A stretch of DNA of 38,448 bases from the NCBI GenBank assembly GCA_000277445.1, contig AJWJ01000205.1:1-38448 (forward strand), written 5' to 3'. This document shows positions 19,934 to 30,233 of this stretch, in pieces. Source of the DNA: Polysphondylium violaceum. Its lineage: Eukaryota > Evosea > Eumycetozoa > Dictyosteliales > Dictyosteliaceae. The position numbers and the translations under genes were made by a program. The notes under the pieces were generated by a model, which was not told where the DNA came from, made no database searches, and was given only the letters and a program-made list of their open reading frames with translations. The first letter of the stretch is position 1; every line of letters starts with the position of its first letter.

Positions 19934-21188
19934 AATTATTCTTTCCATTATGACAAGATAGATTAAAAATTAAATCACCCATACTCCATCACAACAATGA
20001 AATAAATAAATAAACTACTCTCATTTGATTTCCAAACAATTTTGATTTTCATTATTTATGACCTCCATATCTAATGTAAATCTAGTGAGTAGAATCTATG
20101 GTGAAGGGTATTAAGGTATGTCATCAGTACTAAACCAACTATACTCGACTGTGCTCATATCTACACGTATACCTACTATAGAGTCCTACACCTTGTAGAT
20201 TTATAACTCTTTTTGAAAATATAATAATCAAAGCCATCGAGTATTTTATTAGGTATGTGGATGCTTGTATCTAGAAATTGAGGTAGTGGTCATATTTTCC
20301 AACTTGCCACTTGCGACTGTGAAGTTGGAGAGTGAATAACTTTTCAAAAATCTTATATTATTTCAGATTCAATCTGGTTTTTCATAATGACATTGGTGCA
20401 ACCCGATGAAAAGAAGAATCAAAAAGCAGCGTCGCTAATAAAGGACTGTTGGATAAAATCAAGTTGCACAGTCTATCTTATTCAAGACCATCTCCTATTT
20501 AACAATGTAGTTTGACGTAGAAATATTTAAATCTCGGGCCATGTAGTTGTGGTAGGAGTTACTGTGCACCATTTAAATTTCCTCACAACTATATTTTTGA
20601 ATCAAGTATGAAATCAACAGAAAAAAAGAAAATGAGATATGTTGTGAATGGTTGAATCACATATAAAGGTATAGATTGACCACATAGCACATTTTAAAAA
20701 TGGATATTGATCAGTTGTTTTTGGTGTCCTAGAGTCTTTTTTTCTGATTCTTTACCCAACTCAATAAATAAATATATCTTGTTCACATACATATACAACA
20801 CCTAACACCTAAGCATAAATGGGATGCCTGTGTATTCAAGACAATAAATATAATGATGCTGGCATAATCTGTGATTGGGTATAAAAATCTAAAAATCAAA
20901 AATAGGACAGTAACGCAGCGCCCACCCATGAAATCTAAATCAGGCACAAAAAATCTAGATCGATAAAAATACAAAAAAATTATTTTAAAAATAAAAAAAA
21001 TGTTTTTCTATCAATAGAGTGGTTGGGTGATGAATTGACTGCGCAGAAAGGTGCGGTGGGCGAAAAAAAATAAGTTATTAACATTTGTTGCTGTACCATT
21101 ACATAAATACAACCACACATTCACTCATATTTTATTTATTTATTTTTAGATATCACAATTTTTAGATATCTATAAATAAAAATAAAAA
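19819..21188. other. 1.37-kb divergent spacer between SRP68 and SLC44
   Basis: No gene firmly supported. Near SRP68 there are long A runs (about 19869-19931) and a GATGATCA string. The middle, 20040-20640, is less AT-rich than other spacers and contains a 42-codon ORF (20387-20515), two GTATGT donors that would fit a small spliced gene (see findings), and a hairpin (CCAACTT/AAGTTGG) at 20299-20328. The stretch 20700-21188 is ordinary promoter-like AT-rich DNA with a TTTTATTTATTTA leader. Confidence 0.4.
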
Positions 21189-23286
21189 ATGACATCAAAA
21201 GAAGATGATGATCATAACGAGATCTCTAAAGAGGTGATCAAGAATAAAGGTGTATATCATAAAAGAAAATGTCAAGATTGTTTCTTTCTTTTACTATTCA
21301 TCGCATTTTGGGGTGGTATGATTGCCATTGCTTCGATTGGTGTTAGAACAGGTGCTCCAGAAAGGTATGTTGTCATTTCGTTTGAGATATATTTATAAAT
21401 CTATGATTATAGATATAGATATTTCGATATATCTTTAGATATATTAATACAATTCCTATTTTAGATTAGTATCAGGTACAGATAGTTATGGTAATATTTG
21501 TGGAGTGAATAATATTGCAGAGGGTAAACTTAGAGCCAATCAATCAAGAGATCTAAGTGATGAGAAATATGTATATTTTATTTATTATATTCAATTGAAT
21601 TCCTATAGAGTGATTTGTGTCAATGAGTGTCCTACAGAGACCTATATCAACCCTTCCAACGAGACAGAGTTGATTTGTGATTATGACCAAACACCATCGA
21701 TGGAGAATTTGTTTCCCAATGGCACTTGTGCAGGCAAGATTGCAAGTAGTCCATTTGCCAATCGTTGTCTCCCATCATTGCTTCTCAATGGCACAGAAAA
21801 GGTTGTTGATAAAGTCTATCAATTTATAAACAACCAAATCACCAGCGATACATCGGTCAAGGTGCTTCAAGACATTGTTTTGTCATGGCGTTATCTCATC
21901 TATGGTGCACTGATTGCCATGGGTTTGGGTTTAGTGTGGATCTTTTTATTGAGATTCTTTGCAGGTTTGATTACATGGGCCACTGTATTGGCCGCACTCG
22001 CGTGCTTGGGTCTTTTGACGGCACAGGTCTATTTCCAATGGAAAGAGGCCGAGCGAACCTATGATGCCATACCCCCATCACAGCGTCTCAACATGCAATA
22101 CGATAATGTGTTGGCACTCAAGGTGATTTTTATTATTCTCTGCGTGATATCGGGTATCTTTGCCCTCATCCTTTTGGCCCTCTTTGACCGTATTCGTATT
22201 GCCATCAGAATCATCAAAGAGTCAAGCAAGGCTATCGGTATCATGCCATCCATCTTTTTCTTCCCCATCTTTATCTTTATCATCCTCTGCGCCTTTATTC
22301 TCTACTGGGTCTATATTGGCGTCTATTTGGCCACCTCAGGTGACCCCACTTATGACGATGATGGTAATTTCCAAGGATACCAAGACAGCACCACCATGCG
22401 AAACATGCAAATCTATCATTTCTTTGGTCTCCTCTGGACCATCGCCTTTATTTTGGCCGTCAATCAATGTACTATTGCCGGTGCCATATCGTCTTGGTAT
22501 TGGGTACAAAGTAAAAAAGATGTCCCATTTTTCCCCGTGTGGGCATCTCTTTGGCGTGTATTTAGATACCATCTCGGCTCACTTGCCCTTGGTTCATTAA
22601 TTTTAGCAGTTGTACAATTTATTCGTTGGATTCTTAGATTCTTGGAAAAGAAATTCAAAGGAAAAGAAGCTTTTCTCGCTAGATTTGTTGTCAAATGTTT
22701 AAATTGCCTATTTGGTTGTTTTGAAAGATTTATTAAGTTTATTGATAAAAATGCTTATATTATGGTAAGTAATATCTTGTATATCTATCTATATTAATAT
22801 ACTAATCGTTTACTATACATAGATTTCAATTTATGGTTATTCTTTTTGTGCAGGCGCTAAAAGAGGATTTACATTGATTTTAAGCAATATTTTAAGAGTT
22901 GCAGCAGTTAATATGGTTGGATCTTTCCTTATGTTCCTTGGTAGAGTATTTATCACTGCCGCCACTGTTGGTATTTCATTGTACATGTTGCAAAAGAATA
23001 CTGATTTAACATTTTATGTTATCCCCGCTATTGTAAGTATTTTTTATATTATTTATATATAATTGTTTATAGATATTAATAGTCTTTAAAACTATAGTTG
23101 ATTGGATTTATTGCATTTGCAATTTCAACAGGATTTATGTCTGTTTATGATATGGCAATCGATACAATTTTATTATGTTTCTGCGAAGATAGTGAAAGAA
23201 ACGATGGTTCACCAGAACGTCCATACTATATGAGTAAGAGTCTAAGAAAGTTTGCTGATGGAAAAGGTTCTTCTAAATGTTGTTAA
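21189..23286 (+). CDS. Choline-transporter-like protein (SLC44/CTL family)
   Basis: Four exons, 21189-21364, 21465-22764, 22823-23032 and 23098-23286, give 624 aa. SLC44 proteins are plasma or organelle membrane transporters linked to choline and ethanolamine. Seen: an acidic N terminus, TM1 at about 31-51 (FFLLLFIAFWGGMIAIASIG), the family signature LVSGTDSYGNICG after the first splice junction, and a Cys-containing extracellular loop (CVNECPTETYINPSNETELIC) with Asn glycosylation sequons. A series of TM helices in exon 2 includes the LRFFAGLITWATVLAALACL segment, and TAGAISSWYWVQS-like INQCTIAGAISSWYW marks the transporter core. The late exons encode GAKRGFTLILSNILRVAAVN and the DTILLCFCEDSERN tail, typical of CTLs. 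Exon 2 from about 21700 to 22560 is GC-rich. Convergent with the DMT transporter. Confidence 0.9.
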
Positions 23287-23587
23287 CAACACCGCCACCA
23301 ATAACATTAATGTATTATTATTTATGTCTCTATGTGTTTGATAAATATGAAATAAATATCATAGCTTCAAACTATCTCTTTTATATTTTGTCTCAAATTA
23401 ATTTAGGAAATCATAAAGCAATTCAATCACACTTATGTTTATAAATTAATGATCTATTAATTTTATTTATATACAATTTATCGATAAGGTAATATATAGT
23501 AGTGAAGTGTGTTTAATTTAAATAGTAACCACACCACACCATATACATATATGATCAACACACATTCACAATGTGTGTGTGGTTGAC
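23287..23587. other. Convergent 3' region of SLC44 and the DMT gene
   Basis: No gene. Contains AATAAA strings for the SLC44 message near 23341-23358. A strong hairpin at 23558-23578 (ACACACATT, loop CAC, AATGTGTGT) lies 9 bases from the DMT stop codon, with an additional outer TCAAC/GTTGA pairing. Confidence 0.45.
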
Positions 23588-25258
23588 TTATAAATCACTT
23601 TGTGTGGAATGAAGAGATACTTGTTCGAGCTCTTTTTCTTTTTCTTTTTGAATTTCTTTTTCTTTTTGCATTTTGTTTCGTTTGTTGGCGGCAACAGTGA
23701 CAATGGTGCAGCCAGAGAGAATAACGATACCGCCAATGAATGTGTAGAGACCGGGTAGAGAAGAGACACCCACTACCCATCCCATCAATGAGCCAAGAGG
23801 GGGTTCGACCAAGAGACCCACACTAATAACCACGGGTTCCAAATAGGCAATCACTAAATTCATGCCGGTGTGACCCGCACAGCCGGGAAAGAGGCCCAAG
23901 TAGAGGCCCAGTAAAACAAAGTCGGGCGACATCCATCCAAACACGCCAAACGATTGGCCCGGTTTGGGGATAGGTGTAGTTTCAAAGATCTTGGAGCTGA
24001 TTGATAACAATACTGATGTGATAAAAGTAACTGGAAATGCATAGAGGAACAGAGGTAACCAAGTTCTGAGCTTGGCACCAGCAAATAGATAGAAAACGAC
24101 ACATACAGCGCCCAGCAAGGCCAAGATGTCTCCATAAACAGTTGGTTGTTCTCCGTTTCCTTCAGAGATTCCACTTGAAGAACCAATACTCTCACTGTGA
24201 CCATCACTTCTCACATGTGGACTAAGAGAATCAAGAAGTGTAACTATTAAACCAAAGAAACCAAGAATACAACCCACAATCTCCCCTTTGGAAATAGGTT
24301 TTCTCATGATCAACATTAAAATAACAACCATAATAGGTGTGGATGTAACAAACAAAAGAGCATGGGGCAATGAAGTTTCATCCAATGACATTACCCAGAG
24401 TGCAAAATGAATACCCAAGATAACACCCGTACCAACTAGCCATGCAATAGAAGAAGGTTTGAGTAAATTGTTTTTAATATATTCTCTTTTCTCTCTTTCT
24501 TCTTTTTCTTTATTGGAAGAGAGATCTATTTGTTGTTGTTGTTGTTGTTGTTGCTGCTGTTGTAATTCTAATTCTATACCACCTTCACCTTGCTCAACAG
24601 CAGTAGTGGTGCTATTATCTATTTGTTTGGTATATTTGTTTCCACTTTTATGTTTATGATTGGGATTTAATGATTGTGGAAGTAAATGGAGTGGCAAAAA
24701 CGATAGGAAACGTATCCATAGTTTATAAAGATCTACCCATTGATACACAGAGTTCAAGTCGTACATAAAGCCTACAAACAAGAGAAAGCTAGTAGATTGT
24801 AATCTATAGGACGCTTTCAATATAGGTGGCACATCCTTTAAAGACTTTAATGCTGTGGCTGCAGATGACATTGAAAAAATAGCAAATACCAACACTGCAT
24901 ACACCCATATCGGAACATGTTTGCTTGTCTTTCCTGGTTGTTGTAGTATTTGTTGATTATCATTATTGCTATTATTATTAATGTCATCATCTTGATCCTC
25001 TCTCTCTAATATAGTGTTTGTCATGGTATTTGTTTCATCGTCGTCGTCGTCTTCGTCGTCATCGATTTCACCATTTGCCAAAAATATATCCAACGTTGAC
25101 GTGCTTGTGCTGCTATCGTTGCTGCTGTCGTCATTGTTATTCAAATTACTGTTACTGTCGCTGCCTCTAAGGGGAGTAAAATGGTTTCTCTCTTCGTGGA
25201 CATCATACGATGTATCCTCTATCAACGCACCACCGCTATTGGTTGTAGAGTCCTCCAT
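23588..25258 (-). CDS. DMT superfamily EamA/SLC35-type transporter
   Basis: Single exon, 556 aa from the ATG at 25258 (the frame is open a little further upstream but has no ATG). Drug/metabolite-type membrane transporter; substrate unknown. Seen: residues 1-125 are an acidic, Ser/Asn-rich cytosolic region with a run of Asp/Glu encoded by a GAC/GAA microsatellite (about 25035-25065). TM1 is near 125-148 (VPIWVYAVLVFAIFSMSSAA). A hydrophilic loop with a 10-Gln tract (24531-24563) follows TM2/3. Then come the first EamA-like tail with GTGVILGIHFALWVMSL, TSTPIMVVILMLIM, GEIVGCILGFFGLIVTLLDS, and a second set ending GGIVILSGCTIVTVAANK. The EPVVISVGLLVEPPLGSLMG segment is the usual EamA second-repeat signature. 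A basic, Lys/Glu-rich tail follows. Confidence 0.8.
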   Translation of the reverse strand: MEDSTTNSGGALIEDTSYDVHEERNHFTPLRGSDSNSNLNNNDDSSNDSSTSTSTLDIFLANGEIDDDEDDDDDETNTMTNTILEREDQDDDINNNSNNDNQQILQQPGKTSKHVPIWVYAVLVFAIFSMSSAATALKSLKDVPPILKASYRLQSTSFLLFVGFMYDLNSVYQWVDLYKLWIRFLSFLPLHLLPQSLNPNHKHKSGNKYTKQIDNSTTTAVEQGEGGIELELQQQQQQQQQQQIDLSSNKEKEEREKREYIKNNLLKPSSIAWLVGTGVILGIHFALWVMSLDETSLPHALLFVTSTPIMVVILMLIMRKPISKGEIVGCILGFFGLIVTLLDSLSPHVRSDGHSESIGSSSGISEGNGEQPTVYGDILALLGAVCVVFYLFAGAKLRTWLPLFLYAFPVTFITSVLLSISSKIFETTPIPKPGQSFGVFGWMSPDFVLLGLYLGLFPGCAGHTGMNLVIAYLEPVVISVGLLVEPPLGSLMGWVVGVSSLPGLYTFIGGIVILSGCTIVTVAANKRNKMQKEKEIQKEKEKELEQVSLHSTQSDL

Positions 25259-25502
25259 GAGCGAGTTTGCAATGACGGTGGATCCACACAAAAAATGTCA
25301 AAAACGTAAATTTACGAATTTGAAAGAAATCTTGTTTTTAATTTTTTTGTGGCTTGATGACACGTGTTGTTGGTATTGGCAGAAATCCCCAAGATTCTTG
25401 TTCGAGAATGCATTGGGACCAGGGGATTTAAATAGGAAAATTAGATTTTATTCTTTTTTTTTTTTTGAAGAGATATATGTGCACGCTCTTGGATTTATTT
25501 AT

Positions 25503-28500
25503 TTATTTATTATTTAAATTGCGGAGCTTATTCTCAAAATAAGCTTTCTTCTTGTTTTTGATAACACAATAAGTCACAGATGCAGCAACGACACCAGCAA
25601 AGCATACTGAGCCAATAATGATACCGGCAAGTTGGGCTGAACTGAGTTTTTTTGATTTTGCAAAACATATGTTATCTTGTTGATTTGATGCAGGTTTGTT
25701 GTCTAAAAGTACAGAGAAATCGGGATCAAGTTCGGCTGATTTGGTGTAGAATGGAATATTCATACCAATGAATTGAGTGGATGTGCTTGCACTACTCTTT
25801 TCTTTGATAAATGTGTTTGATACCGATGTTGTTTTACCATCAATTATGGCACGTTTAATGAATCTACCATAGAGACTGTGATCGTTGACTTGTAGTTGAA
25901 CATATTCGTCATCGGCTGTGATCCTACCAGATGCAGAGTAAGAGCATGACTCGGCATCACTCGATGATATTTGCGCAGAGATAATGAGTTGAAGAGTATT
26001 GAAACTTGACGCAAATGGATATTTGCTTATTTTAATATTATATTTAATGGCTGATGGTTTCATCTCAAGCTGTTGACCAGCAAATACGATTGTTTGTTGC
26101 GATTCAAAGAATTGGGTTAAAACTGTTACCGTTACTTTGGTATCATCTTGTGCAAATGTATAGTTGTAGTTGTAAGAGTATGGTTTGTCAACAGTACTAA
26201 CATTAGTGTATTCCCATAGATTAAATGTTACATTTTTGACAACATTTCCATCTTGATTCAACTCGAGTAATGAATGAATAGATACCAGGGTATCATAGGA
26301 TACAGTAGAGTCGGTTCCATTGATATGGTTACCAGTGTCCGGTTTCTCTGGATCAGGTGTGCCTGGTGGTGTAATAATAACCTTGGATGAACAATCTAAA
26401 CCACTATAGTTGGAATCGCAAACACATGCAGAGTTTACACAAATTCCATGATTACTACATTGTGGAGTTCCTGGGCATGGAGTACTAGGTTTTGATGTTG
26501 GGGTAGTTGGTGTTGGTGTTGGTGTTGATTCTGATGAAGAGTGACTCGATGAAGAGGGATTGTTATTTGAAGATTGAGATGATTGAGAAGATTGAGAAGA
26601 TTGAGAAGATTGAGAAGATTGAGATGATTGAGATGATTGAGATGATTGAGATGATTGAGATGATTGAGAAGAAGATGATTCAGAGGACTCTGCAGGAGGA
26701 GCTGGGAACCAAGGTTCTGGAGGTAAGAATGGTAAAATTGGAACAACAATATACTCATTAGAAACTTTACTATTTACATTAACTTTGACCTTAAAAGGTT
26801 CAGTGTAATTATAAACATAAAATGTTAAATAATTATTAGATTTGAAACCATACGTTGTCATTGATTTCCAGTTGGTACTAGATACAGTTTTTGTATATTG
26901 AACCTCAGTAACAATAGGATCATTACCAAAGTTTGAACCGGTTAAAGTAACTGGTCCAAATTCAGAACTATAGGAAGCGGCAAATATAACAGGATTAAAT
27001 GATGTCATTGTGGCAATATAGCACCCTTGAGACATGGACTGTAGGTCACTAGAGGAATAACCATTAAAGTTGAGATGATAATCTATAATACCATAGACAG
27101 AGAAATAGATACCTCCATTTAAGCCAAAGTGATATGGAATTGGAACTTTGGCTGTAAATCTACCATTTCCTTGTGATACAGATTTAGCAGAAACAAGGGC
27201 AAAACTTGCAGCGCTGGCATAGACAGTGGGTGCTCTGGATTCATCGATACCCGATCCAACATCAGCTACAACAAACTCGACATCAACAAAGAGGTTTGGT
27301 AAAGAAACATCGATAGGACCAACAGTGTTTATGATAAAGGATGTCAAAGTGGGTGGTGTTGATTCAGGGATATCTGAACAAGTGATCTGAAGACCAGAAT
27401 TGAGATCCTCATTTATAATTGGATTCATATAAGATGCCAAATTATTGTTTACGAACATTGAGCCAATAACATTTGAATTATCATAGAGTTTAATATCTTT
27501 GATAGAGTATACCTGTGTTTTACATTTGTTATTGACGTCAAAACTAAAAACATAGTTTCCATTGTACTGGTCACCACCACTTTGAACTTGGTTTGGATAG
27601 AATGTAAAATTGTAACCAACGGGGTCAAGGTCACTAGCAATCCAGAGTGTACCATTTTTGAGACCATTGTATTTATCAACGATTGTCAAGGTAAAGGTCA
27701 GAGTTGTTGTACCAGTGTTTGTAGAAATGGCATATGGACTTGCCGGACTTGTTGTGATGGCGGTAACCCTGGGTGGCATTTCATCAATATTCCTTGAAAA
27801 GGTTCTAAGAGCATAGTCTGGATTGATGGCCTCTAAAATAGCACTTGAAAACTCAAAAGATACTCCATTGCTTTGAATAAGATAAAAAAGAGAACCTGAT
27901 CTTCTTCTTGGCATCAAGTCAATGTCAACGATATATAATTGGGCATCGGGATAATATAGCATTTCATAAACTACTCTATCATATGATCGACTTACAGAAA
28001 CAGGTCCATCATCGATGGAAAATGTGAAAAAAAGATTTGGATTGGCATAGTCAAAGTAAACTCTAACTCTTTTAGGTTCTGTGGCATCGGTAAGGTCGAT
28101 ATCATTGGCAGAGAAACGTATACTTTCGAAATCTTTAATAGGTGTGGGACTGTCCAAGATAAATGGGAGCTTAATTGCTGGCGTCACGTAGCGGCCAGCA
28201 TCATTAAAGAAATTAGCATAAACTAAACCATTAATGTGTTGTTCAAACTCGAAAGTTCCAGAAGTTAGTGATCCACTCATCAATTGAGCAGAAGAAGCCA
28301 AAATTGGGTTGCTATAATCGAATGCCCCATTAAAATATCCTTTCACAAGTGAAAAGGGAATAGAGTGTTCGTAATGGAATCTATAGATACGCTTATTTCC
28401 TAACGATCCCAAAAAAACATAGTCTGAAATGACAGGATAGGGGTCGTAGTTTGGAGCTGATCTTGGATAATTTTGTTGAGTGTTTTCAGATACTGTAGCA

Positions 28501-29933
28501 CTTATAATACCATTAAAATTACTATAAGTTGGAAAAGAAAAAGAAAATATATATCCAGAGGCAATGTTTCCACTTGAATATCCATAGGGAAAAGTAGCAT
28601 ATTGTAATGAATACGTTACATCCTTGCCCAACAAGAAATAGTTTGTTCTATCATAGATTTTTGAAACTGTATTATAAGCCAAATTAAAAAATGTAATGGT
28701 TGAATTAGCAATTGAGTCAACATAACCTGATGAATAAGTCGAGACTATCAATTTTGGTGTAGCTATAAATAAATAATACTAGTTAATAAAGATATCGATG
28801 ATGATTCAAATTAATAATAATAGCATAGCTTACCGATTAAAGAAAATGTATTACTATAAAAAAGGGCTGTACTTCCCCCTGAAAGAGTATAAAATCCCAT
28901 ATCAAATGATCTTGATGTATAATCACTCAAACCCTTTCTATTAAAATAAAACAAAGCAGAACCACTAATTTCATTTCCTTCTGCCAAAAAAAAGCTGAAG
29001 GTAGAACCAGATCTACTTGCAATGGAGTTGTTATTATTATTGTTTTGTTGTGTTAAAATAACGGCCATAGAATTAGAAATAGTTTTTTGAGCAGTATTAT
29101 AGCTAAAAGTTCCTATTCTAGATGCTATTTTTGAATAATAATATGATTATTAGTCTTGGTAATATCATATATACATATGAATTTAAATATCAATACATTA
29201 CCAGATGTAAATGGCATTACTAAAATAATATCAATGGTTTGTGTATCAGAAAGCACAATACTTACCTTGAATAGACCATAAGGGCTTGGATTATCTATTA
29301 CTTGAAAAGCAATGATATAAGTTTGATAGTTTGCAATAGCAATAGCAGAAAGATATGTTTTATCCGTAGACACCTTTCCACTCAACATGCGAGGTAAGAA
29401 TAAATCTAGAGGAGTAGTAATTTTGAATGCATAGGTAAAGGCAAAATAATTTGAAAAATGGGCCACTTGAGTGGTATCGTATTGGATATTGTCTGGAGTT
29501 TTCAAACATTGAAAAGCATCTAAATTAAATAATGCAGTTTGACTAAGGCCATCTTGTGCGTTGATCGTTAATTGACCACTAGTTCCTGTCGATAATGTAA
29601 AAGTTAAATCATAATTAAAAATCCCTGTTGCTGGATTACTAGAGACTAGATTAGCTGAAGGAGAGGTAATAGTCACCCCATTTAAATCTTGAAACTGAAC
29701 ACTGTATTTGTATTCACAAGTGGTTGTAGCAGAATATTCTTCCAAATTAGAAGGTTTTGAAGTAATACTTTTGATGACAGTTTGTGATTCTAATTATTTT
29801 TTTATCCGATGAATTAAAATGGGTGATTGATCACATGTGCGTTACGAAACAAACTATTTTAATACATACGGCCAAAAGCATAGCAAAAAAACAATGCAAC
29901 AAAAGATAAAGTCACAAAACACTTGTATTTCAT
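25503..29933 (-). CDS. ComC-like surface protein with TIG, EGF and C-terminal TM
   Basis: Four exons, 29870-29933, 29202-29789, 28834-29124 and 25503-28762, give 1400 aa. Dictyostelid family of large type I membrane proteins with adhesion or recognition roles. Seen: a signal peptide in exon 1 (MKYKCFVTLSFVALFFCYAF); a long beta-rich ectodomain in repeated blocks; an IPT/TIG-like segment near 900-990 (VIFAASYSSEFGPVTLTGSN); a Ser/Gln/Pro stalk at about 1008-1046 made of tandem SSQ units; and one EGF-like module near 1074-1104 with the CSNHGICVNSACVCDSNYSG pattern. A C-terminal ComC-type sandwich domain lies at about 1125-1335 (VTFNLWEY, QQTIVFAGQQLEMKPSAIKY, INIPFY-like MNIPFY, DPDFSVLL), then a TM helix at about 1359-1382 and a short basic tail. 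The reading across all three small introns is continuous. The ectodomain start could contain further unrecognised domains. Role in this species is not shown. Confidence 0.85.
26567..26690 (-). repeat. Tandem 9-base repeat encoding an SSQ stalk
   Basis: About a dozen imperfect copies of a 9-base unit (TCTCAATCA/TCTCAATCT on the coding strand) code for repeated Ser-Ser-Gln. It lies within the ComC-like gene, between the TIG-like part and the EGF module, where a flexible or glycosylated stalk is expected. Copies at the left and right use different synonymous bases (GAT versus GAA on the plus strand), which suggests expansion by slippage in two blocks. Confidence 0.7.
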
Positions 29934-30233
29934 TTTTATTTGTTGAATTTAAATAAAAATGTAATGTGGGGTATTGAGGAATAAAAAATTAATCTGTTTG
30001 ATACTTGATAGTCATCCTCGTGTCGTTTTGATATTGAAAAATGAAAAAAAATCAACAAGAAGCATAAGTGTCCCTTCAATTTTGTGCCATAAAAACTTTT
30101 CAGGTTTTTTCATTTTTTTCGAGCTCTAAAGATATTTTACACTGGTTTGCACAAAAAAAGATTTCGATGTACTCAAAGTATCTGGGTCTAAAAAAATATC
30201 ACAAATTTGATGTGTGTAAATAAGAATATTATT
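29934..30233. other. Promoter of the ComC-like gene / 3' end of CSB
   Basis: AT-rich, no coding signal seen. Upstream of the ComC-like start there are A/T tracts at about 30040-30120; AAATAAAA strings near 30220 on the minus strand are likely CSB polyadenylation signals. Confidence 0.4.

Noticed and set aside
20783-20974. 63-codon minus frame near SLC44
   Set aside because: No homology recognised, no start context, and no partner exon; treated as random.
26507-26761. 84-codon plus frame with IEKIEMIE repeats
   Set aside because: Antisense reading of the SSQ stalk repeat.
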